Below the pieces are notes generated by a model. The model was not told the DNA's origin and ran no database searches. It worked only from the letters and a program-made list of their open reading frames with translations. Shown piece after piece: positions 16,292 to 24,735 of a stretch of DNA of 51,425 bases (positions are counted from its first letter, which is position 1; each line of letters begins with the position of its first letter). The stretch is from Fidelibacterota bacterium. Lineage in GTDB: Bacteria; Fidelibacterota; UBA2242. Position numbers and translations under genes: made by a program. The stretch covers positions 1 through 51,425 of the forward strand of contig JAGNGI010000009.1 of NCBI GenBank assembly GCA_018002295.1, read 5' to 3'.

Positions 16292-16735
16292 ATGTTGAAA
16301 AAGAAGAACGTCATTTTGATTTTTTGGCTCTTGGCGAGTTTTGCATTTGCCGAGGAAAAAGGCGGGGTAATACCTTGTTTAGCAAGTTTTTTTATCGGCC
16401 CGCGTGTAGGTTTGGAAATGAACGAAGGTAAGCAGATTGAGACAATCGAATGGATTCATTTTGGCAGTAATTTTGTCCCATATGTCGGTCTAGTTGTAAG
16501 GGCTTATACAAGTTATGAAATTGGGGGAAAAACTAATGGAGCAGGAGGATTTTTTGCAAGTTGTTGTATCGGTCCTCGAGTTGGGGCTGAGCTAAATTAC
16601 CGAAAAATAAGAACTCTCGAATGGTTAAGATTAGTCCCGTGTATTAACATTTATCCAGCTATCAAAATACCGCTGGAAGCCTATCAGGGCAAAACAATGA
16701 CCGAAATTGAACAAAAAGAAGGACTTCGCAAGTAA
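16292..16735 (+). CDS. small exported protein with internal duplication, function unknown
   Basis: This 147-residue protein has a signal peptide (MLKKKNVILIFWLLASFAFA). The mature part contains two copies of a ~33-residue unit, with about 42 residues between the copies. Copy 1 includes 'FFIGPRVGLEMNEGKQIETIEW' (split as FFIGPRVGLEMN + IETIEW) and copy 2 includes 'CCIGPRVGAELN' + 'IRTLEW'. The GPRVG core is identical in both. Hydrophobic stretches before each GPRVG suggest membrane or barrel association. I do not recognise the family. It has its own promoter-like sequence, a strong AAGGAGG site and a strong terminator 21 bases after the stop, so it is probably a single-gene transcript. Confidence 0.6.
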   Translation: MLKKKNVILIFWLLASFAFAEEKGGVIPCLASFFIGPRVGLEMNEGKQIETIEWIHFGSNFVPYVGLVVRAYTSYEIGGKTNGAGGFFASCCIGPRVGAELNYRKIRTLEWLRLVPCINIYPAIKIPLEAYQGKTMTEIEQKEGLRK

Positions 16736-16755
16736 ATTCAGATTTTTTATGAATT

Positions 16756-16797
16756 GAAAGCTGGAATTAAAGTCGGTTTAATTTCAGCTTTCTTTTT
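16756..16797 (+). terminator. rho-independent terminator
   Basis: A 16-bp stem, GAAAGCTGGAATTAAA (16756-16771) against TTTAATTTCAGCTTTC (16777-16792) with one G-T wobble and a five-base loop, is followed by TTTTT. It ends only 12 bases before the yidD start codon. Confidence 0.85.
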
Positions 16798-16809
16798 AAA
16801 TCCAATTCG

Positions 16810-17211
16810 ATGGGTAAAAAGATAAAAATAAAATTGGTGATTTTTTCCATCTTATTATTTTGGAATTTGTTGCTTTCCCAAGAACACCAAAAATGGACAG
16901 ACTACTGGGAAATACCTTTAAATTTACCAGAAAAACCCGGGGAAATATTTTCTACCAACTTATTTTCTTCTTCGGCTATAGCCTGGATTAAAATTTACCA
17001 AAAAGTGATTGCCAGTCAGGATTTACCATCGTGCGTCTTCCACCCTTCTTGTTCACGTTTCGCCTTGACCTCCATTCAGGAATTCGGCATTGTCAAGGGC
17101 GCTTTATTAGCCAGTGATCGCTTGATGCGCTGTAACCCATTTGCTATGCGCTATTATCCATTTGACGGCGAAAAATTAGCCGATCCACCTCAAAAATATC
17201 GTTTAAAATAG
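16810..17211 (+). CDS. YidD-domain protein with an added signal peptide
   Basis: The C-terminal ~75 of 133 residues are a YidD (membrane protein insertion efficiency factor) domain. 'AIAWIKIYQKVIASQ', 'CVFHPSCSRFALTSIQEFG', 'KGALLASDRLMRCNPF' and 'YYPFDGEKLADPP' match the conserved order and cysteines. Normal YidD is a short cytoplasmic, membrane-associated protein. Here it follows an N-terminal signal-like helix (IKIKLVIFSILLFWNLLLSQ) and a ~35-residue linker. This suggests an exported or membrane-anchored variant. No ribosome site is seen, and a terminator ends 12 bases upstream. It is followed after 12 bases by two paralogous TPR/membrane proteins. A signal-peptide YidD placed next to such proteins suggests an envelope role, which is inferred. 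Confidence 0.8.
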   Translation: MGKKIKIKLVIFSILLFWNLLLSQEHQKWTDYWEIPLNLPEKPGEIFSTNLFSSSAIAWIKIYQKVIASQDLPSCVFHPSCSRFALTSIQEFGIVKGALLASDRLMRCNPFAMRYYPFDGEKLADPPQKYRLK

Positions 17212-17223
17212 ACCAGAGCCATT

Positions 17224-18060
17224 GTGAAAAAATCTATTTTATTTCTTCTCATTCTTTCGATTTCATCAACTACCAATGCTCAGATAGAATCTTCTCTTTT
17301 TGAACCGGCACACTTAAAAGAATTTGGACTTTACCTGTTTCAGCAAAAAGATTACCTGCGAGCGGCGATGGAGCTCGAACGTTATCGCTATTTTGCAAAA
17401 AGTGGCGATGATTCGATTACTTTTGTTATTGGGCTGTGCCATCAATTCCGCCAGCGTTATGATTTTGCCGCCGCAACTTTTCGGGAACTGGCTGAGGATG
17501 ATTCCAGTAAATTTAAAGAATCTGCGCGCTTAGCTATGTTATATAATTATACAAAATTAGAAGATTGGCCTAAAATCCTGGGATTAAGCTATCAAAATGA
17601 TGCCGAGTTTTATTTCTATTATTTGGCCAGCGTGAAAACAGCTCCAACTACAATTACCACTTCCTTTTTTCAAAATGTTAATGATGAAAGTCTGCGAAAT
17701 CAACTTAAAGCACTTGAACAGGATCGTAATAAAATTCACCCCAAATCACCTTTTTTAGCCGGAACATTATCAACTCTTATCCCCGGATTAGGAAAAGTTT
17801 ACATCAATCGGTCCGGCGATGCGCTCTTTTCGTTCGGAATGATCAATCTCTTTGCGCTTCTAACTTATAAAGCCTTTCAAGCCGAACTGCCTGTAACTGG
17901 CGTTCTGTCAGGTGGATTGACTCTCTCGCTTTATCTCGGAACAATCTACGGCAGTTATGTCGGGGCTGAACTTTATAATCGTAACTTAGATGCCGATTGG
18001 CAAAGTAAAATGACTAAACTGAATCCAGTTGATCGGCACCCTTATTGGTCCACATGGTAA
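17224..18060 (+). CDS. exported TPR-like protein with C-terminal membrane segment
   Basis: This 278-residue protein starts at GTG 17224 and has a signal peptide (MKKSILFLLILSISSTTNAQ). A helical repeat region at about 30-130 ('AAMELERYRYFAKSGDD', 'FAAATFRELAEDD') is followed by a hydrophobic C-terminal block at about 180-250. That block begins 'SPFLAGTLSTLIPGLGKVYINR', a glycine/proline turn motif typical of small two-helix membrane domains. The next gene encodes a diverged copy of the same architecture, so an internal duplication is likely. The function is unknown; association with YidD points to envelope assembly. Confidence 0.65.
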   Translation: MKKSILFLLILSISSTTNAQIESSLFEPAHLKEFGLYLFQQKDYLRAAMELERYRYFAKSGDDSITFVIGLCHQFRQRYDFAAATFRELAEDDSSKFKESARLAMLYNYTKLEDWPKILGLSYQNDAEFYFYYLASVKTAPTTITTSFFQNVNDESLRNQLKALEQDRNKIHPKSPFLAGTLSTLIPGLGKVYINRSGDALFSFGMINLFALLTYKAFQAELPVTGVLSGGLTLSLYLGTIYGSYVGAELYNRNLDADWQSKMTKLNPVDRHPYWSTW

Positions 18061-18887
18061 AAAGAATAATTCTTTTACTACTTGCGATCTTCTCGGTAAT
18101 TTTTTCTACGGAAAATCTCGGCGATTACTATAATGCCAAACAGCATTATTTCGAAGCCATTACTGAGTACAAACGGCAACTATTTCTTGGTCAGTACGAA
18201 AGCCAAGATGAAATTTTACTAAAAATGGCAAAGATATTCCACGCCGTTCAGCAGGATTTAGCCGCCGAAGAAATACTTTTACAAGCCATCTCCAATGATG
18301 AGGCGTCTGCTTTTGACTGGGAATGTTCACTCGAATTAGCTCGTCTGCATTGGGATAATTATAACTATTTCGAAATGCGCAATGTCTTGGATTTTATTAG
18401 TATAAATTCAGAGCAACCAATTCAGGATACAATCAATTATATCAAAGCCTGGACTTACTTTTATGAAGCCAAGTGGAGCGAAGGTCTGGCTTTGTTGGAT
18501 TCGGTCCATTTTATTGACTCAAAATCATTGCAGAAGGAAATTTCCGGTGTTCATAAAATTCCTCAAAAATCGCGCACTCTGGCGCTGGTAATGTCAAATA
18601 TCATCCCCGGCACCGGGCATTTGTACGCGCACGATTACCAAAATGCCCTTTACTCTTCTCTTTTGGTTGGCGGAACGATGGTTTCGATCATTTCGAATGT
18701 CATCGATCGAGCCTATTTTGTTGCCTTGATTAAATATCTATTTATCTATTCCCGTTATAATAATGGAACATTGGTTAACCTCGCCAAAAAAGTAGATAGA
18801 GATAATATTGATGCGATTGGTAATTATCTAAAAACTGTCTCGCAGAAATATCCAGCGCCTCTGGAATTGCTGAAGTGTTTGCGATGA
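18054..18887 (+). CDS. second exported TPR-like protein, paralogue of the preceding gene
   Basis: This 277-residue protein starts at ATG 18054, which overlaps the upstream stop codon (ATGGTAA); a TTG nine bases upstream gives only an extra MVH. A signal peptide (MVKRIILLLLAIFSVIFS) is followed by TPR-like helices at about 25-155 ('KQHYFEAITEYKRQLFLGQ', 'AAEEILLQAI') and a membrane block near 185-235. That block includes 'ALVMSNIIPGTGHLYAHDY', which aligns with 'TLSTLIPGLGKVYINRSGD' in the preceding protein. Translational coupling and shared layout suggest the two form a pair. Confidence 0.65.
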   Translation: MVKRIILLLLAIFSVIFSTENLGDYYNAKQHYFEAITEYKRQLFLGQYESQDEILLKMAKIFHAVQQDLAAEEILLQAISNDEASAFDWECSLELARLHWDNYNYFEMRNVLDFISINSEQPIQDTINYIKAWTYFYEAKWSEGLALLDSVHFIDSKSLQKEISGVHKIPQKSRTLALVMSNIIPGTGHLYAHDYQNALYSSLLVGGTMVSIISNVIDRAYFVALIKYLFIYSRYNNGTLVNLAKKVDRDNIDAIGNYLKTVSQKYPAPLELLKCLR

Positions 18888-19359
18888 TATAAAAGCCTTT
18901 TAACCACAAAGGATCTAAAGCACGATTAATAAGGTTGAGGCTGAGAGTAGTCATTGGTCATTGGTCATTGGTCATTAGTAAAGAGGCTGAGAAAAGAGAC
19001 TGAGGCTGAGAAGAACTTAAATCTTAGCCTTTTTTCTTAGCCTTGGCCTTTCTTTTAGGCTGAGGCTGAGAAAAAAAGCCATACTGTCACTCTGAGCCAT
19101 ACTGTCACTCTGAGCCTGTCGAAGAGGGACAGGATCGCCTACACTATGACTTTCGATAGGGTCATCCTTCGACGAGCTCAGGATGACAGAATGGGACAAG
19201 CTCAGGATGACAAAGAAGCAACAAGCTCAGGATGACAGGAAGAATGTCACTCTGAGTCCCTTCTCCTTTGCTTTTTTCCCCAGCCTTGACCTTAACATTG
19301 GTCTGTAGTATCGCACTCAACTCAAGTCGTCTGATGCCGCTTTAAGTCAAATGCATTAA
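18888..19359. repeat. gene-free stretch of dispersed repeats
   Basis: Bases 18930-19080 carry GAGGCTGAG-type repeats and a fourfold CATTGGT tandem (18951-18975), inverted relative to 13829-13909. Bases 19081-19255 carry a repeat whose arms are ACTGTCACTCTGAGC (at 19082, 19098 and near 19245) and its complement-like GCTCAGGATGACA (at about 19176, 19199 and 19224). A 60-residue open frame at 19017-19199 is a translation of these repeats, not a gene. Confidence 0.7.
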
Positions 19360-20100
19360 CTAACGCCCCACCAGCTCCATTAGTCTTAGAGCATTATAAT
19401 ACATGGTGGAATTATTAAACATAATGTAATTGAGTTCTTGATCACATAGGGCGAGCACTTTTTCTAATTCTTGATCGCTAAAAGTATAATTATAATCTAA
19501 TCTATTCCCGATGTGTAGTCCGTGTAAACGATAATAGCGGTAATCGCCATAATAACTGGGTTGATATAATGGATCAACGCAATGAATCAGGTTTAATTCC
19601 CGACATACTTTTTGGATCGTTTTCTTGTCCCATTTGGGATTGCGGACTTCCAGAATGAATTCGAAATCTTCACTGTCTTTTCTAATCTTCTCGAAAAAAT
19701 TATACAGGTTCAGCAAATATTTCTCATCTGGAGTAAAACTTGGTGGACATTGGAATAGAATCCTGGTGCAACCCAATTTCAAGGCAAATTCTCGAGTTCT
19801 CTCCCAGGCGGTAAAGACTTCATCGGTATCTTTGAATAATCCGTAATTCTCTTTAGCGCCAATTTTTTCTCTCAGTCGGCGATAAGTGAATGAACCAGCC
19901 GGATGAGTAATGATTTGCCAGGCTTTAATGACGAACTCGAATTTCGGATTCTGCTTTTCGGCCGCCAGACGCCATTTTTCGGCGGTCGCAATTCGAGGCA
20001 ATTGATAAAAGGTGATGTTAATTTCGATACAATTGAATTCACGGTAATATTGCTCTTTTTCGATTGGGAAGCCGCAACAACCGATTTTGAACTCTTTCAT
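19360..20100 (-). CDS. DUF72 (YecE-like) protein
   Basis: This 246-residue protein has a TIM-barrel-like fold. Landmarks are 'KIGCCGFP' at the N-terminus, 'YYREFNCIEINITFYQLP', 'FEFVIKAWQIITHP', 'GCTRILFQCPPSF', 'FILEVRNPKWDKK' and 'YYRLHG'. These match the DUF72 order of conserved aromatic and acidic positions. The biochemical role of the family is not established. Length is normal. It is transcribed alone upstream of repeat-rich DNA. Confidence 0.85.
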   Translation of the reverse strand: MKEFKIGCCGFPIEKEQYYREFNCIEINITFYQLPRIATAEKWRLAAEKQNPKFEFVIKAWQIITHPAGSFTYRRLREKIGAKENYGLFKDTDEVFTAWERTREFALKLGCTRILFQCPPSFTPDEKYLLNLYNFFEKIRKDSEDFEFILEVRNPKWDKKTIQKVCRELNLIHCVDPLYQPSYYGDYRYYRLHGLHIGNRLDYNYTFSDQELEKVLALCDQELNYIMFNNSTMYYNALRLMELVGR

Positions 20101-20307
20101 ATCCCAAATGTATTCAAATCCTTACTAAAAAGTGACAAAGAATTTCTAAGTTTGTCGAAAGCCCTTTTCCTGCAAGATCACGATTTTCAAAATCCTCCCC
20201 TTAGCCGACAATGAAAATATTGGTTTTTCAGGTTAAATATTAGTAATTAATTTAACGAAAATTAATAATTAAACCTTTGTGCCTTCGTGTCTTAGTGGTA
20301 AGAAAAC

Positions 20308-20622
20308 TTAGATTACTTCCAGGATTTTTTCTTCGATATTTTTTTTAGGTTGGGCGCCGGTAATCTGAGCCATTATTTTACCATTTTTGAAAATCAGCAG
20401 AGTCGGAATACTGCGGATGCCGAATTTCTGAGCAATTTGCGGGGAATTTTCGACATTCACTTTGCCAAATTTCATTTTGCCGTTATACTTTTGCGCCAGT
20501 TCTTCGACCACCGGCATCAGTTTCAGACAAGGAGCACACCAGGTTGCCCAAAAATCAACCAGCACCGGTAAATCGGATTGCTCGACTTCAGCTTTGAAAT
20601 TTGATTGAGTGAATTCTACCAT
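20308..20622 (-). CDS. trxA: thioredoxin
   Basis: This 104-residue thioredoxin reduces protein disulfides. The active site is W28-C-A-P-C32 ('FWATWCAPCLKL'), with Ala in place of the usual Gly. The cis-Pro loop 'GIRSIPTLLIFKNG' is present, as is the buried Asp in 'VDFWA'. Length and layout are canonical. The WCAPC variant is common in several phyla and does not suggest a different function. A second thioredoxin-like gene with WCYPC is at 42270. Confidence 0.92.
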   Translation of the reverse strand: MVEFTQSNFKAEVEQSDLPVLVDFWATWCAPCLKLMPVVEELAQKYNGKMKFGKVNVENSPQIAQKFGIRSIPTLLIFKNGKIMAQITGAQPKKNIEEKILEVI

Positions 20623-20722
20623 AAAACCCCGCTTTCTTTGGAAATTTAACTATCTCAATGTCTCACGTTATAATATATTCTTAACTACTTTTAAACTCAA
20701 ATCTATTTTTTCCGGAAATTTT

Positions 20723-21964
20723 TTATCTGGCGCGCACCCATTGCCATATTTCCGGAAACGTAGGTCTTTTGCCATATATTAAAATCGCCACTCTGAAAAT
20801 TTTCCCAGCCGCCAGCATCGCCGCCCAAACACTTACTGCCAATACTACTAATGACATCAATATTTCCCAGAGCGGCGGCATTATCACGCCTATTCTTAAA
20901 ATCATAAAATAGGGCGTGATGATCGGAATGAACGATAAAATTATCGTCGTCAACGACTGAGGATTGGCAATTACGTAGGAAGCCAAAAAAATCGGTACAA
21001 CCGAGATCAACGAAAAAATCGAAACGGCTTGCTGAGCGTCTTGTTCATTGTCGAAGAGCGAACCGATTGCCGCAAAGATCGCCGCATAAAGCAAATAACC
21101 CAAAACAAAATAGACCAGAAATAAGATGACATTTATGGAACTGAATAACTCGAGGCTTTTGAAATTCGAAATCATTATTCCGACGATTAAATAGAGCACC
21201 AATTGCGTCAAACCCAACAATCCCAACCCCAAAATTTTCCCGGACATCAGCTCTGTGGGAGACACCGAGGAAAGCAATATCTCGATTAAACGATTAGTGC
21301 GTTCGGCGAGCACACTACGCATCAATACTTGGGAAGACATAAAAATGGTGAAGAACAACATCAGCACATAGATTAAGGGAATAATAAATGAGAGGGTTTC
21401 GTTACTCGAAGTCTCCTGTCCGCTGGAAGCGACTTTGATGGTCTGGAATTCGACATTTTTCATCAGATCCTGGATTAAAGCCGGGTCTAAACCGGCTTTA
21501 ACCAACCGATATTCGGAAATTATTTCATTGATCACCAGATTAAGTTCACTTTGATCTTTGAAGTTGCCGACATTCAAGCTATAATAAAACACGCGGCTGG
21601 AATCCAGCACAACTTCTGGAATAACGAGATAAGCACTTATAACTGAAGAATTTAAAAGCTCAGCCGCTTCTCGTTTCATTCTCACAGGATCACCATTTTT
21701 TATTACGATGACTTGATATTTCGGAGTTTGATCCGCAAGAGTATATTTATCAGCCAACTTTTGTTCCAATTTCTCCGCAAATTGACCGGTTTCATCTACT
21801 ACGGCAATTAGGCGCATTTCCTGATCGTCCGAGTTTAATACGACTGATGGAATAAACATCGAAGCTACCATAATCAGCGGAATAATAATCGTCGAGATGA
21901 TAAATCCTTTGGAACGCAGACGAGTTAGGTATTCCCAGCGGGTGATTATCATTATATTTTTCAT
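20723..21964 (-). CDS. ABC-2 type exporter permease (NatB-like)
   Basis: This 413-residue membrane protein has an N-terminal helix (IITRWEYLTRLRSKGFIIST start), a large extracytoplasmic domain (about 40-180), and a cluster of five or six C-terminal helices. 'VLMRSVLAERTNRLIEILLSSVSPTELMSGKILG' lies at the cytoplasmic coupling region typical of NatB/YhaP permeases. Its ATG overlaps the stop of the ATPase gene by four bases (ATGA), so the two are coupled. NatAB exports sodium in Bacillus; substrates of homologues vary and cannot be told here. Confidence 0.85.
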   Translation of the reverse strand: MKNIMIITRWEYLTRLRSKGFIISTIIIPLIMVASMFIPSVVLNSDDQEMRLIAVVDETGQFAEKLEQKLADKYTLADQTPKYQVIVIKNGDPVRMKREAAELLNSSVISAYLVIPEVVLDSSRVFYYSLNVGNFKDQSELNLVINEIISEYRLVKAGLDPALIQDLMKNVEFQTIKVASSGQETSSNETLSFIIPLIYVLMLFFTIFMSSQVLMRSVLAERTNRLIEILLSSVSPTELMSGKILGLGLLGLTQLVLYLIVGIMISNFKSLELFSSINVILFLVYFVLGYLLYAAIFAAIGSLFDNEQDAQQAVSIFSLISVVPIFLASYVIANPQSLTTIILSFIPIITPYFMILRIGVIMPPLWEILMSLVVLAVSVWAAMLAAGKIFRVAILIYGKRPTFPEIWQWVRAR

Positions 21965-22851
21965 GAATTTTCCGCCCCCCTCACAAGCTCGATAAAGATT
22001 TGCTCCAGAGATGGCTCCTGCAATTCAAAACGAGTAACCTGCACACGTTGCATTACTGAGAGTAATAATTCATTGAGATTACCGGTAAGACGACAGGTAA
22101 GTCGGTTGTCAGTGATTTGCATATCAGGCAAATTCAAGTCAGCCAGCGCATCCGCCTTGCCGTCATAATCAATCAAAAGCATTTGTTGACCATATTCTTT
22201 CTTAATCTGCCGCAAGTCGCCGTTCAGAATTGGTTTACCTTTATTAATCAAACAAATCCGGTCGCATAGCTTCTCGACTTGTTCCATTTGGTGAGTCGAA
22301 AATATTACGGTCGCACCGCGTCCCTGCAATTCAGCAATAATTTCTTTCAATAGCAGCTGATTTACCGGGTCGAGACCAGCAAAAGGTTCGTCCAGGATAA
22401 GAAGTTCCGGTTTATGAATTACCGAAACAATGAATTGGACTTTCTGTTGATTGCCTTTGGAAAGTTCTTGAATGCGGCGATGGCTATAAGCGGAGAGATC
22501 GAAACGACGAAGGTATTCGTCAACACTTTGGTTGGCTTCTGCTGATGATAAACCTTTAAGACGGGCAAGATAAACGACAGTTTCCTTCAATTTCATTTTT
22601 TGGTACAATCCGCGCTCTTCCGGCAAATAACCAACTTTCAATAAATCAGACCGCTCCAGGTGTTTTCCATTATAAAGAATTTCTCCGGCATCAGGCTGAA
22701 TGATATTCATTATCATCCGAATAGTGGTAGTTTTCCCGGCACCGTTGGGGCCCAAAAGCCCGAAAATCGAACCGGTCGGAATCGAGAGATCGAGGTTATC
22801 AACCGCAACTGTTTTATTAAATACTTTCTTAACCTGTTTTAATTTTAACAT
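21961..22851 (-). CDS. ABC transporter ATP-binding protein (NatA-like)
   Basis: This 296-residue ATPase has Walker A 'GPNGAGKTTT' at about 35-44, the Q-loop, signature 'LSKGNQQKVQ', Walker B 'LLILDEPFAGLD' and H-loop 'STHQ'. A C-terminal ~80-residue domain ('LEQIFIELVRG' at the end) is typical of DrrA/NatA-type exporters. It pairs with the overlapping permease gene. The gene starts 32 bases after tyrS ends, so all may be read from one transcript. Confidence 0.9.
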   Translation of the reverse strand: MLKLKQVKKVFNKTVAVDNLDLSIPTGSIFGLLGPNGAGKTTTIRMIMNIIQPDAGEILYNGKHLERSDLLKVGYLPEERGLYQKMKLKETVVYLARLKGLSSAEANQSVDEYLRRFDLSAYSHRRIQELSKGNQQKVQFIVSVIHKPELLILDEPFAGLDPVNQLLLKEIIAELQGRGATVIFSTHQMEQVEKLCDRICLINKGKPILNGDLRQIKKEYGQQMLLIDYDGKADALADLNLPDMQITDNRLTCRLTGNLNELLLSVMQRVQVTRFELQEPSLEQIFIELVRGAENS

Positions 22852-22883
22852 TCAGCAATCTTCGATTTATTGAATTCAGGTGA

Positions 22884-24101
22884 TTATTTAACGATGAATT
22901 TGAAAAACCGCCGTTTCCCGACTTTGGTTATATATTCGCCTTTATTTTGAATTGCATAATTGATATCGTTAATCTTTTTGTCGTTGATGCGTACGCCGCC
23001 CTGCTGAATTAAGCGCCGAGCTTCACCGTTAGAAGAAACCGCTCCGCATTCGGTTAGTAACTTGACTAAAGGTTTTGGTAAATCCGATGAGGGAATTATT
23101 ATTTCCTCGATGTCGTCGGGGGTTTTTTTCTTGCTGAAAATTTGTTCGAAATTTTGTTCAGCCTGACGGGCGGCGGACTCTGAATGATACATTTTGATAA
23201 TTGTGCGGGCTAATTCCTTTTTTAGCACCATTGGATTGGTCTGCCCGTCATTTAGGCGGCGTTTTACTTCCTGAAGTTGGGCAAGTGAATAATCCGTCAC
23301 CAGAGTAAAATATTTAAGAATCAGATTATCGGGAATGGACATAATTTTGCCGTACATCTCGTCCGGTTCATCGTCAATGCCGATATAATTACCGAGGCTT
23401 TTGCTCATTCGTTGACCACCATCTATGCCTTCCAGCACCGGCAGAGTTAATATAACCTGTGGTTCCTGACCGTATTCGCGTTGAACGTCACGCGCGGTAA
23501 GCAGATTGAATTTCTGTTCGGTGGCGCCGAGTTCGACATCGGCTTTGATTGCCACGGAATCGTAGCCTTGCATCAATGGATAGAAGAATTCGTGCAAACT
23601 AATCGGATTGCCTTCTTTATAACGTTTGGTAAAATCGTCTCTTTCGAGTATCCGTGCAACGGTAAATTTCGCCGCCAGATTCATAATTTCATCGAATTTC
23701 ATTTTGGCGAACCATTCGCCGTTGTAATGGATTTCAGTTTTACTTCTATCCAGTATTTTAAAAAATTGATTCTCGTAAGTTTCGGCATTTTTCATCAAAG
23801 TTTCATATTGTAATCTTGGTCGTGTTTCGTTCTTGCCACTCGGATCACCAACCAAGCCAGTGTAGTCGCCGATAATAAGAACGATTGTATGTCCCAGTTC
23901 TTGGAACTGACGCAATTTCCGGATTCCGACTGTATGCCCAAGGTGAATATCCGGTGCGGTTGGATCGAAGCCCTGCTTGATTCTGAGCGGCTGATTGGTT
24001 TTAATTGAGTTCTCGAGCTTTCTGACCATTTCCTCTTCGGAAATTAGTTCCTCGACTCCTCGTCTGATGATTTCCAGTTGTTCTTTAACCGGTGGGAACA
24101 T
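22884..24101 (-). CDS. tyrS: tyrosyl-tRNA synthetase
   Basis: This 405-residue class I synthetase charges tRNA-Tyr. The HIGH motif appears as H53-L-G-H56 ('DIHLGHTVGI'), the KMSKS loop as 'RMSKSLGN', and a C-terminal S4 RNA-binding domain covers about 340-405 ('GEARRLIQQGGVRINDKKI'). The length and 'QQGFDPTAPDIHLGH'-type start place it in the shorter TyrS (TyrZ-like) subgroup. It follows smpB by two bases. Confidence 0.94.
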   Translation of the reverse strand: MFPPVKEQLEIIRRGVEELISEEEMVRKLENSIKTNQPLRIKQGFDPTAPDIHLGHTVGIRKLRQFQELGHTIVLIIGDYTGLVGDPSGKNETRPRLQYETLMKNAETYENQFFKILDRSKTEIHYNGEWFAKMKFDEIMNLAAKFTVARILERDDFTKRYKEGNPISLHEFFYPLMQGYDSVAIKADVELGATEQKFNLLTARDVQREYGQEPQVILTLPVLEGIDGGQRMSKSLGNYIGIDDEPDEMYGKIMSIPDNLILKYFTLVTDYSLAQLQEVKRRLNDGQTNPMVLKKELARTIIKMYHSESAARQAEQNFEQIFSKKKTPDDIEEIIIPSSDLPKPLVKLLTECGAVSSNGEARRLIQQGGVRINDKKINDINYAIQNKGEYITKVGKRRFFKFIVK

Positions 24102-24103
24102 GC

Positions 24104-24565
24104 CTATTTTCCTTTTCTTAAACGTTCAACTTCGCGGCGCGCTTCTTTCTCAGCTAGCGCGTTCCTCTTATCGTATTGTCTTTTGCCTTTGGCTAAACCT
24201 ATTTCGACTTTAACTTTCCCCTTATCCGTAATAAAAACGCGGAGCGGAATCAGGGTTACGCCTTTATTCTCGACTTCGCGTTGCAGGCGCCGAATTTCAT
24301 TCCGGTGCAATAGCAGACGGCGATCGCGTTCCGGATTATGATTGTCGTATCCGCCAAAATCGTAGGGAGCAATATGACATTTCAATAAATATAATTCCCG
24401 ATCAATGATTTTGGCGTAACTGTCTTTGAGATTGATGTGCCCGGCTCTGACCGACTTGACTTCGGTGCCTTTGAGTTCGATGCCGGCTTCAATTTTATCC
24501 AGAATAAAATAATCATGGAAGGCTTTCTTATTAGTCGTTATAATTTTGACATCATCTTTTGGCAT
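24104..24565 (-). CDS. smpB: SsrA-binding protein SmpB
   Basis: This 153-residue protein binds tmRNA for trans-translation of stalled ribosomes. Landmarks are 'NKKAFHDYFILDKIEAGIELKG', split as NKKAFHDYFI and EAGIELKGTEVKS, then 'INLKDSYAKI', 'HIAPYDFGGYDNHNPER', 'RRLLLHRNEI' and a basic C-terminal tail ('KGKRQYDKRNALAEKEARR'). All are diagnostic. The smpB-tyrS pair reads as a two-gene unit. No tmRNA gene was seen. Confidence 0.95.
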   Translation of the reverse strand: MPKDDVKIITTNKKAFHDYFILDKIEAGIELKGTEVKSVRAGHINLKDSYAKIIDRELYLLKCHIAPYDFGGYDNHNPERDRRLLLHRNEIRRLQREVENKGVTLIPLRVFITDKGKVKVEIGLAKGKRQYDKRNALAEKEARREVERLRKGK

Positions 24566-24651
24566 ACGGAAAATTTAATTCTTTTGCCTCAACTTCCAAT
24601 GTAAAACTTGGAGAACTCAGTCGGAGGTTATAAATTTCGCCGTTATTTGAA

Positions 24652-24735
24652 GCCCGGGTGGTGGAACTGGTAGACGCGCTAGGTTCAGGACCTAGTCTCC
24701 ATTAGGAGGTGCGAGTTCAAGTCTCGCCCCGGGCA
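24652..24735 (+). tRNA. tRNA-Leu (CAG)
   Basis: This has acceptor stem GCCCGGG/CCCGGGC with A discriminator, a leucine-type D-arm 'GGTGGAACTGGTAGACGC', anticodon stem-loop CTAGG-TTCAGGA-CCTAG with anticodon CAG, a long variable arm (TCTCCATTAGGAGGT), and a T-arm GCGAG-TTCAAGT-CTCGC. It is a class II tRNA of 84 bases. The 3' CCA is not encoded (ACA follows). Confidence 0.96.

Noticed and set aside
19017-19199. 60-residue open frame on the minus strand
   Set aside because: It translates the dispersed CTGTCACTCTGAGC and GAGGCTGAG repeats, giving a repetitive peptide with no start signals.
19081-19255. CRISPR array
   Set aside because: The arms occur in both orientations with irregular spacing and no constant spacer length, and no cas genes are near.
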